64,000 nt of DNA from Glossina fuscipes (lineage: Eukaryota; Arthropoda; Insecta; Diptera; Glossinidae): contig NW_023998455.1 of NCBI RefSeq assembly GCF_014805625.2, positions 8,497,005 through 8,561,004 of the forward strand, read 5' to 3'. Positions 14,901 through 25,400 of this stretch are shown here, piece after piece. A model generated the notes under the pieces. The model was not told where the DNA came from and did not search any database. It saw only the letters and a list, made by a program, of their open reading frames with translations. A program made the translations under genes and the position numbers. Within the stretch, counting starts at the first letter, position 1. Each line of letters begins with the position of its first letter.

Positions 14901-14935
14901 TTAATTATTTAATTTTAATTACTTTTTAATAGTCA
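14901..14935. promoter_or_regulatory. Cluster of TAATTA-type homeodomain core sites
   Basis: Several overlapping TTAATTA, TTTAATT and TAATTAC words fall within 35 bp, immediately upstream of the 5'UTR-like tract at 15 kb. Homeodomain proteins recognise TAAT cores. AT-rich DNA produces these by chance, so the evidence is only density and position. Confidence 0.25.
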
Positions 14936-14989
14936 CTTATATATATGTATATGTATTTTTTCAATTTTACTTTTCAACGTTCAGTGCGT

Positions 14990-15259
14990 TGGAAGTTTCG
15001 TTTTAAGAGACGACGCAAGCGAATGTCTTTAAATACCTGCTCAAGCATTCATCATTGTGTCAGTGAGACACACATAGCGCGGTAATCACAGTTGAAATAT
15101 GCAACAATGTATTGCAGTTGAATAAAGCACTGTTCTCATCGTCGACAGCAACGGCAACAGCAACAGCAACCGTAAAGGTGCACGAGGGTAGTGCAGCGGC
15201 AGGAGGTGTAACAACAATTACCAACAAATGTGTGTAAAAGTGAACATAAGTATGAAACG
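14990..15259 (+). promoter_or_regulatory. Candidate transcription start and non-coding 5' exon
   Basis: The tract opens with TTCAGTG, an arthropod initiator-like word (TCAGT). It becomes locally GC-richer, with CAACGG/CAACAG triplets and several AAGTGAA/GTAAAAG words typical of fly 5' untranslated leaders. The last 20 bp hold a donor-like GTATGA at 15249. A TATATGTATATG word at 14941 is about 50 bp upstream, too far for a standard TATA box. No ORF of useful length follows. If real, it would be the leader of a gene whose coding exons lie outside the window or were not recognised. This is inference from composition only. Confidence 0.22.
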
Positions 15260-15285
15260 TTTTTTTTTTTTTTTGTTTTTTTTTT
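15260..15285. repeat. Poly(T) tract
   Basis: A run of 15 T, one G, then 10 T. It follows the 5'UTR-like tract and is a likely length-variable site. Confidence 0.9.
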
Positions 15286-15344
15286 AAATTTTTGCACCGA
15301 AACCATTTACAGAAAGTAAGCAGCTGTTGTATCAGTTAGTTGGT

Positions 15345-15414
15345 GTCGTTGTCGTCATCGTCATCGTCATCGTCATTATCATCATCATCGTCATCGTCAT
15401 CGTCATCGTCATCT
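15345..15414. repeat. (GTCATC)n hexamer array
   Basis: An imperfect GTCATC array interrupted by TTATCATCATCATC in the middle. The antisense frame at 15336-15560 reads it as poly-Asp, a repeat artefact. Confidence 0.93.
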
Positions 15415-15869
15415 TGTTTTAAAATGTGAAGTGTATGAATATTTAAGTTAAAGGTTTTTGGCAGAGTATTCAGTTTGCCTTCATATAAAAGGAAATAAAA
15501 ATATTCTCCGCTACTTGCCGCGTCTTCGCTATACCAATAATGCAGTAATAGCATCAACAATTGTCACTTGTATTTAGTTTTTATTTTATTTTGATTTTGT
15601 TACTTTGTCCCTAAATGTCGTTGCGAATTTGTTAACTGAGTTAACCAAAAGCCTTCCTTCGTCTACATGCAGTGTGGCATTATATGGCAGATTGTTTTTG
15701 TTATTATTGTCGTTGTTTTAAACATTAAAAGCACGTTAATGCTGTTACTTAGTGTTCGTTGTAGTTATTGTTATGGCTTAAAACCAGTGTTTTCGCCTTC
15801 GCCAATGCTTTTGATAATGATTGCAACTCTTCTATACTGCTTCTTAGATCAAAAGAACACAAAAAGACT

Positions 15870-15942
15870 AAATAAATAAATAAATAAATAAATAAAACAA
15901 ACAAAAAAAAAAAAAAACAAAAATTAAAAAAAAAAAAAAAGG
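15870..15942. repeat. (AAAT)n followed by long A-rich runs
   Basis: About six AAAT units, then A runs of about 16 broken by C and TT. This resembles a decayed poly(A) tail, but I see no retroposon body upstream. Confidence 0.85.
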
Positions 15943-17300
15943 AGTTGACTCTTAACGTAAATGTGTGTTGTGTATTGTCGTGCAACTAGTGCAACAATAA
16001 GAATAGTAAGAGAAACTCTGTTACAATAAACTTATGTACAAAACGTTCTGTTGCCTTGATTTTGCGGCACTTGGCTCACACACATTGCCAGTCAGCCAGG
16101 CAAGACCGTCAGCGAAACCAATCACTTGACTGATCACTTTTTAAAAGTCGTGCAATTGTTGTTTTTGTATTTATACTTTTTTATTTTTCGCTTTGTTTAT
16201 ATTCTGTGCTATTTCTTTTTTTTTTCTTTTCGCTTACGATATTAAAAAAACGAAATAAAAATAATTTCTATTCATTGTGTTATGGGTTGTATTGATTGCT
16301 GCTACGTCTGCGCAATAGTTGCTTCAAAGTGAGTACGATAAACAAAAGTGTTGTTTATAGCGTGCGTTGCTCAACTTCTGTCCGTTTCAAACATTTCTAG
16401 ACTTGTAGGGCCTTTTTACATTACGTTGGTTAGTTGTAGTGCGCTCGCTTAGCGTAGCGTAGACATAGATATGCGTCTATATGTGCTATATATCTATGCT
16501 AGCTATGTATATGTTGAATAACATTTTTTTTTTTTTCTATGCTATGCTAAAGGCCTTTGCCAATGACATATGTGCTGCTGTTCGTTACAATATTGTTATT
16601 GTAGATGCCTGCTGCCTGGTGCTTGATTGTGTTCTCAAGGCACAGTTGTAAATATCTTTTATTTTTTTTTGATTTAAAGTGTTTCACTATTTTGATTTTT
16701 TCTTCTTCTTATTATTATTATCGGTTGTAGTATTTGTACGACATTTTTTATTTTTTTTATTGTAATTTTATTGTTTGTTGTACCATTGTTTAGTCTCCGG
16801 GTACGATTTTTTCCTTTTTCTTTTCGTTTTTTCTACCTTTTTGTTTGCTATGCGCGATACAATCGATGCATGTAAACGGAAGATGGCAATTATTTTTTGT
16901 TTATATATTATTATTGTTGATAACAACGGCAACAATTTTGTTGCATATAATCTGTGAGAAAATGAATTTAGCGTATTTATGTATAAACCAAGAATTGTTT
17001 TTTCTGTTTTTTCTGTTTTTTTTTTTTTTTTTTTTGTTAAATCTTTAGAAATTCAAACTTCTCAAGCGCGCCCCCTCTCTACCATTTTTCCGTTCATGTG
17101 CGACACCTACAACGAAATTACCAAAAACGCTTTATGTGTAAAACGTAAAACAAATATATATATTTCATGGCTTCACGTCAATTTAATAAAAAAAAGCGCT
17201 TATCTGACCGTCCATTAAACCCGTGCTGGCATAAAGTGATTATATAACATTTACGTACCTAAGGGAAGTATGTGAACAAATTGAAATTACTAAACTCTGT
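15943..17300. other. T-rich non-coding tract
   Basis: Many T runs (for example 16217-16227, 16525-16537 and 17020-17036) and TTATTATTA/GTTGTTG words. Open frames here are Phe/Leu-rich translations of those runs. No gene, RNA or mobile element is recognised. Confidence 0.5.
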
Positions 17301-19750
17301 ACCAACTTTGTTGTTGGGATGTATACAACGCCCACAAGGATATGAGATAGATCCGCCTGGTGTAGAGTGTTTAGATGTCGGCCGCGGCTAATTATAATGT
17401 CTTAAAGATGCTTATTGCTATTATTCCGTTAAACATCTAATATTCTTAATGACTGTCTAACGGACCGCTCACATAGCTCCAAGAAAAAATTAATTCAAAT
17501 TCCACATGGACTGACTAAGCCTCACGCATGGCTGAAAAACTTTTTCTTTCTCATAACACGACCCATGTGTAAGTAATTGGTTTAGGGAAATATTTTATGT
17601 AAGCTCGACAACTTTCTGCTAAGTCTGCATTTGCAAAAGATAGATCTCTGCCCACTTGCTGTTCTACTTTGGTAACCAATATTGAAAGATTGCTTCAACG
17701 ACTGCAACGGCATATTATATCTGAATGAAGAAGTGTTCATCGCTTATAAGTTTGGTGTTTCCATGAGCACAACGCCTCCCATGCGTTATAATTAGCATTT
17801 AAAAGCGAGTAATAAAAATTAAAATTGTGAGATAAAATTCATTCATTTCATAGGTATAAGCATATGCATTTTCTCATTTCATCAATCGGGGCTTGAAATG
17901 ATGATAAAGCAATTAATTTCTCCGAAATATATGTACTTGGGATATGTAAAGTCAAAGTTATCCATTTTTCACCTAATTAGGAACAAGTTTAATATTTCGA
18001 AACGACATGATGATAAAAATCTCTACATTCTTCTGATACTGATGATGGCGGCGGCGGCGGCGGCGGCGGCGGCGATGTTTTAATTTCATAAGTTTTCTTG
18101 TTTATACATAATTAAAAACTTTTGTCTGTCCTATGGTCGCTAACAAAATTATTTTGTTTATATATGTATCCATACATACATGTATATGAATTGAAAGGAT
18201 GGCAGTTCAGCTCGGTTTGTTATGCTTAAAAGAGCATCGCCGAAAAAAAAAAGAAACCCAAATCTACGCACAATGTATCATTCACACTAAGTAGATTTTC
18301 TGTAAAATGGACAAACAGTAACAAGAGCAACAGCCATTAAGAAAGAGGTTGAATTTCAAGCTGTCAAGTTAACAATATTGCAATAAGAAGAAAAGATCGC
18401 TTACATATACACGCACGTAAGCACAAGTTAGCCTCATGAATGTCAGAGACCAAAATTGAAATGATGTTGACGATGCTGAAGCTGCTGTTGATGCGGCTGA
18501 TGCTGCATGCACTGCTTCTGCTCTCATGTTCTCCGGCTGCTGTTGCATTATGGGAGTTGGCAGCTAAACAGACACACGATTTAAAGCTGCGAGACGTTTG
18601 CTTCTTTTTAATGTCATTATCAAGATCGTTTGCATTTAATCTGCATAACAAACAACCGCATCGCGTCTACCACTATTATGCGCAAAAAGCAAAAATGCAA
18701 AAATACAAAAATTATAATTTTTTCCATCTCCGCCAAAGACAAGAGTTAAACTAAAGGTAGAGAAATGGCCTTTTTTCCAATCTTTTGAACAATAAAGGTG
18801 CGAATGAACTGTTAAACAGTAACAGAAACCATGTTCATACCTAAAAAAATAAAAACAAAAAAAACAATTAACCCAAAAAGATTTTGCGAATAATAAATGA
18901 AGATTTTTCAAGAAAAAGAAATTGCTTTATGAAAATATTCGTTGCTTTTCCAAAGCAAATGTTAGGAGATTTACACCTTTTTCCCCCTTTACTGCCTGCC
19001 TGGATCACGTCGCCTCTTGTGGGCGATGGCTTCTTGTTTTTGTGTCGTGAAATGCAAAATTTAAATTTTCTTGCTTAGAACAGCTCAGATCCTAAGATGG
19101 AAAGGAACCTAAACCAAGTTTTTGAAGACTTCTTAAGTATTAAGTTAAAATACTGTTAAGTACCTCTCTCGTGAGCCCCGGTTTCAACATTTTACGACTT
19201 CTCAAAACTGCAACTGGAGATTATATTACGCAACTGTGCTATTTACAAAATATTGATGAAATTCTAACAGGAAGCTGGAAACAAATTTAAAGCTACAAAC
19301 AAAAGTTACAAACAAACACCCATCAGAGACGCCTAATCGACCCAGCCATGTGTGCACTTTCCCGATTTTAATTCACATTGCTAAGCCTATTTAAATAAGC
19401 GTAAAAAACCGAAGCTTCAATTTAATGAGAAATCATATATTAATTTATTAAAGTGTCGAACGGCTGAGTAGTAGGTTATATGGGAAGACCCCTGTAAAAA
19501 GATTTTTTTTTTTTTTGTTTTAATCAAAGGATTGAGAAACGAGTCACCTGAGAATATATCATTAAAAGTCTATCCATTTCTTCATTTTGACAGGTCAAAA
19601 ATCAAAGATTGAACTACTTTCGGGAAGCTCACAAACTGTGATCATTACAAAAGATGTACAATTAAACACTCTTTTTACAAATCAGTCGCAGCCGCTAGCA
19701 AGGCAAAGTAGCAAAAATTTAAGGAAAAGATGAGATCTCACACATTTGTT
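17300..19750. other. Non-coding tract, no gene recognised
   Basis: Mixed texture. The only distinct element is the GGC array at 18047-18074. Open frames at 18364-18651 (minus) and 18440-18754 (plus) overlap each other antisense and contain CTG/GCA triplets. I see no motif in either. Confidence 0.5.
18047..18074. repeat. (GGC)n trinucleotide array
   Basis: Nine GGC units in a row in an AT-rich setting. On the + strand the array lies in an open frame at 17898-18083, where it reads as poly-Ala ending at a stop. GC-only trinucleotide arrays are rare in this window; this is the only one. Confidence 0.95.
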
Positions 19751-19753
19751 ATC

Positions 19754-20013
19754 GCCTAAGTAGCCGAGTGAGTAAGAATCGCGGCTATCAAGTCAGTGTG
19801 CGCGGGTTCAAACCTCAGTGCTGCGGAGCATACTTGGTTATGCCTATAGCGAGTCCTCAGTCTGTAAACGCTAGGCTTTAGCGCACAGGACACATACCCA
19901 GTAGACTGCGTCCCCTCTTTATTCCTTTTTCTTTCTTCTCTTGTTCTGACATGGTAACACCTACAAGGTACATCCCCTGAGTGTTTGATCATGTTAAGAA
20001 AAAAAAAAAAAAA
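19754..20013 (+). mobile_element. tRNA-derived SINE, family A, copy 1
   Basis: The head has a tRNA-like box A region (TAGCCGAGTGAGTAAGAA) and a box B (GGGTTCAAACCTC) about 50 bp later, the internal RNA polymerase III promoter layout. The unrelated body holds CATACTTGG, TAGCGAGTCCTCAGT and a pyrimidine-rich stretch. The 3' end reads CATCCCCTGAGTG and closes with an A run at about 19996-20013. It is the best-preserved copy in the window, and copies 2-4 match it in blocks. It is not a functional tRNA gene, because arm pairing is poor. I cannot define a clear target-site duplication. No protein is encoded; mobilisation would depend on a partner LINE. Confidence 0.8.
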
Positions 20014-20040
20014 TGCGCTTAAAAATCTATGATAGGCGCC

Positions 20041-21276
20041 TAAAGCGCTTAAAGAAAAAAATTCAAAATGTTTCCGCCGATCGCTTGAAGTTTATACCGA
20101 ATTGAAGTTGCTAACCGAAAGCTATTAGACTAAGCTTTTCCCATACTATAAGCTGTAATTACTTATGTTGTAAATTTTTGGCTTTATCTCGGAATACAGG
20201 GCACAATAAACCAAATTAATAATCGTCCGTCTGTTCCGCAATAATAACAGGAAGTGAACATTTAAACAAGGTTTATTGGGGAGAATGGAGCCGTAAACGA
20301 TGTTGTAGCGCTTTTAACCAAAACACATTATTTCATGGCTTGGCAAAGGAACATTTGGCAAATCTTTTATTCGCCACGTTAGTCTAATCTCCAAAAAAAG
20401 AGGATATATAAGAAATTTCCCAATTTCATCCGCTGATGGAAATCTGCAAAGTAAACCGAAAAAAAGACACTGTTTTTAAGAAGAAGAATGGATTCACCAG
20501 TATTAAGCTCAAGCATGCAGAGAAAGCAAAGATTCGTAGTAAAAATGCGATAAAGAGTCCAGTAATGAAATATGCGGAAACTATTTAAACAAACTACGAG
20601 AAATGTTTGTTACGTAATATTTAACTTAAGCTTCTTTTTTGATTAACAAATGCAGTGTTCATCGACTGCTACTATTATCATGGTATAGATAGGTGTAGGG
20701 AAGGTCTATTTGAAATTTGCGAATTTTGCGGATTTGCGATAATCGGTCCCGATCTTCTTGATCCAATTTTCGTAGGTGATTTCGTTAACCCATTAAGCAA
20801 ACTTTTCGTAATAGGTAACATGTACGCTCGCATTAAACTCAATTTTCAGAAGAGTAGTTAAAAGAAAAAAAATGTTGGTTAAGCCGCGTTTAAATTCCTC
20901 ATCATTTCTTTCTTACATTTTTTTTTTCTTATGTGTACTGTGTTACTGGCCATAAAAGAGATTTTTAACTTCTTTAAGTTTTGCAATTTTACTGAGGTTT
21001 CTTATGGTTTTATATATGGGGGTGTTGATGATTAATGATGATGTCTGTGCTAGTTTGTGCGAGTATTTCTTAATATTAAAGTATACTCTTCTCGTAACGG
21101 CGCTTAGGTTTCTAATTTAAAATTTTTTATTTTATGTGGTTTACACGTTTTTTGTATTATAATTTATACTCTCAGGAAATTATGATGATTTGAAGATTTT
21201 ATTATAGCTACACTGTAATTAAAAGATTGGACTAAAGCTTGCATATGTCGGTCTGTCCATCTGTCTGTCTCTTTCT

Positions 21277-21311
<35 letters not shown>

Positions 21312-21560
21312 AAAGGAGCCTCTTAAGTATTATCATGAATATCTAATAATAAAGTTAAACCATAAAATTCTATTTCTTGTATCCACCGCAAAATGCAAAC
21401 GTTTGCCAAATTCGTCCAGCAATTTGTAATAATCAGAAATCAGAAGATCGCATCGCATTCTCGCTTTAGAATATTGATGAAGCCGGACAGATACTTTATA
21501 CTGATATAGCTAAGGTGGTATTAAGTGTAAGATTAAGCATGGTTTGCTAGCAATAACTAA
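20041..21560. other. Non-coding tract, no gene recognised
   Basis: No gene recognised. The 68-codon frame at 20655-20861 has no motif. Short T/TG runs begin near 20900, and the GT microsatellite at 21279 closes the tract. Confidence 0.5.
21279..21307. repeat. (GT)n microsatellite
   Basis: Fourteen GT units, preceded by GTCTGTCC and CTGTCTGTCT words. Confidence 0.95.
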
Positions 21561-21569
21561 ACGAAGTCC

Positions 21570-21790
21570 GCCTGAGTAGCTACGTAGGTAGGAATCGCGA
21601 TCGCAAATTCGCTGTTCACGAGTACGAATTTCAGTGAGGTGAGTCGAATCTATAGTGAGTGCTCAGTTGGTAAAAGCGTACCACATATCGTTTGGGCTGA
21701 CATCCACTAGACTCTGGCCAACACTTTCTTATTGCTTTCTTTATTCTGCCTCACTTCTTTCCGGCCGTCACCGCGTTACGCCAAATAAAG
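21570..21790 (+). mobile_element. tRNA-derived SINE, family A, copy 2 (diverged)
   Basis: It shares blocks with copy 1 in the same order: GCCTGAGTAGC at the start, GTAGGTAGGAATCGCG, a decayed box B around ACGAATTTCAGTG, ATAGTGAGTGCTCAGT, GTAAAAGCG, CCACTAGACT and a pyrimidine-rich stretch. It lacks an A tail and its 3' end is uncertain. The 104-codon open frame at 21655-21969 is a read-through of this element. Divergence suggests an older insertion than copy 1. Confidence 0.7.
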
Positions 21791-21799
21791 ACTACACTT

Positions 21800-24660
21800 T
21801 ACATAGATCATGTAAAAAGTTCCCGATCTATTTGGAAGTTGAGTGTAAACGAAGTGTTAATCAACCACCCAGACGGTATATCGGCAACTATTTGTGTATT
21901 TGTATTACTTTTCACAAGTGCAATGTAATTTTTTACAGTTTCTTCGCAATAGAAAGACGAAAAGCATAAACAAATTGTGCAGATATTACTTATGTAGTTT
22001 TAACTACTGTTTTAAACAAAACAAAAATTCATGGAAATTAGACAAATTACATAACTAGTCACAGAACTTCTTGTATATGCAATGCTTTGGACACAAAAGC
22101 CCACAAACTATCTATCGAGAGACGACAGAAGTCCGAAGCAAGTCGAAAAGTGTGACATTAATTTCAGCTAAATTATTACAAAATATGGATAATATTTCCC
22201 TTATAAGGATTTATGCAGTGCGCTTAAAAAACAATCATTGGATCGTTAAACAGGTACATGCAGCTCCTAATACACCGCACATGCAATCTGTTGGGCATAT
22301 GCAAAGTGAAATAAAATCAAACATAACGTTAAAATGTTAGCAAAATGTATATCAATGTATACGTGTACGTATATGCGTGTGAGTAAAATATATGACAAGT
22401 TACAAAATTGCTATTGAATGGAAAATGCGATAAAAACGCAGACGTTGGTTAAGTTTTTACATTTAGGCGGTTTTTCTTCTTGTTATACGTAGTTGCAAGC
22501 GGTGTATGCACTCTTTTCGCAAGTAAGTAAAAAAAACTCTTTTATTGCTCACTAATGGAATGAGTGCACTGACGGCGAATTAACGACATGATATAAAACC
22601 TTAAATTAGTTCAGATTAAGCGAGAAAAAAAAAAGAAACAAATAAACAAGAAGCGGAGATTTCGTTTTTCTCATGAAGAAATCCTTTCAACATCGAGCTA
22701 TCGAAACGTCCGAAAAAGTCTGTACAAGTTAAACGGAACATAACCGTTCATAATGTGTTTCATAGGTACTGCAATATTTTATCTGTTAATCGAATTATGT
22801 GCATTTATGCTACATGTGTCCACCTGGCTCATATAAGATCACATATAGGGAACCGCGCGCAATTCGTTTAACAAGAAACAAATCAAGTTTTGGCAGTGAA
22901 GCATTGGCATTAAAACTTATTTTCCAAAATAAGGAAAGCGTGTGTGTGTGTGTGCGTGCGGGACCGATTTTCCAAAAACGAACTCTTTATTTTTCTACGA
23001 ATTGGTTTGCGATTAACTCGGCTTAGCCGTTAAGTTAAGTCCCCATTATAGTTAGACTTTTCATCCACCTCTGGATGCAAGTGTCTCGACAATGATAAGC
23101 ACTTTATGTGTAAATGTCTGGTAAACACTAACATTTTAACAAATGCTGGTTTAAAAATATTGACAATCGTATACGTTGCCAACGTAGCTGCCAAGCTACC
23201 AAACAAAGCATTTTCTTTCACATAATTAAAAAGAAACAACAGACGGAGAAGAAATGCAACTTAAAGCTCGCTTAAGTTATTTTTCTCTTAATTGATAATT
23301 ATCTGTAAAAAGAAACCGAGTGACTAATGCATGGAAACGTAATGTGTATGTGGACACAAAAATTGTCAAACAGACGCATTTTTACTTTATTATCAAAAGA
23401 ATTAACGCATTTGCGGGCACCGTGTGATTGTCTATAAAACATTAGAAGTTATGTTAAATATTGATTATATATCAATGCTGCAATCTTTCTCATCGTCATA
23501 GCGATGAGCAGTTTGCTTAGCACTAAAGTAGCGGCGGAAGCGGCCGCAAACGAACATTAAACATTAGGTTCTCTAAATTGCCATCAACAACATCGTGTTG
23601 TCACATTGTCATAATTTCGTATTCAAACTTTTTAAAATTTCAGTTGAGCTTACTTTCTTTAGACGGACAAGGAGGTAGGCAAGCAAACACTTGAGCGGCA
23701 CTAAATTTTCCAGTTAAATTACAATTCTTCTTCATAGTTGGTGGCTTATGTCACTACACCGCACATCGCATCGAGTACTAAGGTAGACCACACATTGAGT
23801 ACAGTCAGTGACCGCATTGGCCAAATGTTTACTTAGAAGTTTCCAAGAAAGCAGAAACAGGCGCAGATGATGTTTTAACCATTCATTGAATAGAAGAAGA
23901 GAGAGTTTTTAAACTTTCATAAGATCATCCCAATATACATAGCTAGCATTACGCCTCTTATGGCTGTTGTTCGTTTTTTTGTTTTTTTTTTTTTTTCCTG
24001 TCAACAGCAACAAGTTATTGCCGTCGTTGACTCATTTATAGTCGATTTTTCATTATTAACTGATTACTTCTTTGAAATTTACATTTCAACTTAGCCTTGC
24101 TCACTGCCTTTGCACATTCTATAACTACTTTTAGCTTCATCACCATAAAGCCGCATGATTTTTAACATTATCCGTCTACTTCTCTTACTCATGTGTTTAC
24201 CTTCTTTGGTTACTAATAGACTTTACGTTATGCTAAGGCTTTCTTTATTAGCATTATTGTCGTTACGTAAGGATTATTACGCTTATAAAGTTTACAATTT
24301 TATCACAGATAGGGCTAAGGTGATGACATACCTGCCAACATCTATTTGTCAATAAATTAAAAATTCTCTTCCAGAGAATGGAAATAAAAAACAACAAATA
24401 ATTTCTAGAGTTATGAATCAAAGCTGCCTTCGGCCTAAATAAAACTGCGAGACAGCCGGTAGCTGACGAGTTTCTATGAAGGACGCAGGTCTGATAATTA
24501 TCGCGTCAAGATCGTACTCTTCGAGTTAAGATACTTTGTACGGAGAAAACTAATTTGGAGATCGAAATATTTCGGCCGACAAAATTGAGAAAGGTAAATA
24601 ATCTTCGATATATTGGTTTGCGGGAATACACTGAGACATTTTTGGTTACCAAGATGACTT
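21800..24660. other. Non-coding tract, no gene recognised
   Basis: No gene recognised. It holds a short TG run at 22940-22957, a GC-rich word at 23530-23550 (GCGGCGGAAGCGGCCGC) and a poly(T) run at 23979-23997. Open frames are short and without motifs. Confidence 0.5.
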
Positions 24661-24668
24661 TTCTGAGA

Positions 24669-24772
24669 TAAATTCTAAGACTAAAGTCTTAAAGCATTCG
24701 CATCTAAAGCTATCGGCTTTATTGGAAACGCTACCGCGCTTGATATTTGCACCTATGGTCGTTAGTGAGAAA
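24669..24772 (-). mobile_element. tRNA-derived SINE, family B, copy 1 (partial)
   Basis: Read on the minus strand it has a box B-like GGTGCAAATATC, then AGCGCGGTAG, CAATAAAGCCGATAGC, TTAGATGCGAATGC and TTTAAGACTTTAGTC. These blocks recur in order in copies at 33.2 and 54.8 kb. The tRNA-like 5' part is mostly missing. The repeated order in three places shows it is dispersed; the SINE label rests on the better-kept head of the 54.8-kb copy. Confidence 0.65.
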
Positions 24773-24954
24773 ATGAATAAAATTTCTGGAAAATTCTGTA
24801 ACGCGTACTATCAACTGTTACGACGTTAAAGAGGTGACGACTAAAATCCCAAGTTCGTTTCGGTCTCACTTTTCGGTTAACAAATTCTTGTGTATCAGAT
24901 CATGTTAACTTCACCTATAAGCATTTAGGACACAGTTGCTCTTTCAAGTATTTA

Positions 24955-25400
24955 ATTACTATAAGGGCCAATAGGAAAAATTGGAAGGAAGCCAGCTATT
25001 ACGACTTCGAATGTGATGCTTAATCGATTGACAACGCAAATTAAATTCGAAGAGAGGTGTAAACGCCAAGAACACTGCACTTTCTTCTTTTTGTGCATTC
25101 AACCGCCCATGTGAATAATATCGTGTCCCTGTAAATTTATATGCAATACGTAAGGAAAAGTCCTTAAGAGAGCTCTGCCAAACTCCGAAAGGAAAGGGTT
25201 TGTTTAAGCTAACTGACCAAGGCGTGTGAATGTTTTACGAATGGTCAACATGGAAGCAATAGTTTATAAAGGGAAAGGCACTGGATTTCAGATGGACACT
25301 CTTATCGTAAAGCCGTCGATAGGATCATGGCTGCAAAGAAGGTGTTGCTTTGAGAAAACTGTGCATAAAGAATACAGAAATTACTGAAGCAAGCGGGCTT
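24955..25400 (+). pseudogene. Possible non-LTR retrotransposon fossil (pre-RT region)
   Basis: Broken + strand frames read like the linker between endonuclease and reverse transcriptase of arthropod non-LTR elements. They include an Arg-Lys-Asn-Trp-Lys-Glu stretch near 24970, Arg-Lys/Lys-Ser-Leu-Arg-Glu-Leu-Cys near 25155 and Ser-Tyr-Arg-Lys-Ala near 25305. Several frameshifts and stops interrupt it. The resemblance is weak and low-complexity; no reverse transcriptase motif follows. Confidence 0.2.

Noticed and set aside
19754..19830. Possible functional tRNA gene
   Set aside because: Box A and B are present, but arm pairing is poor and the same head recurs with a common non-tRNA body at several sites, which fits a SINE.
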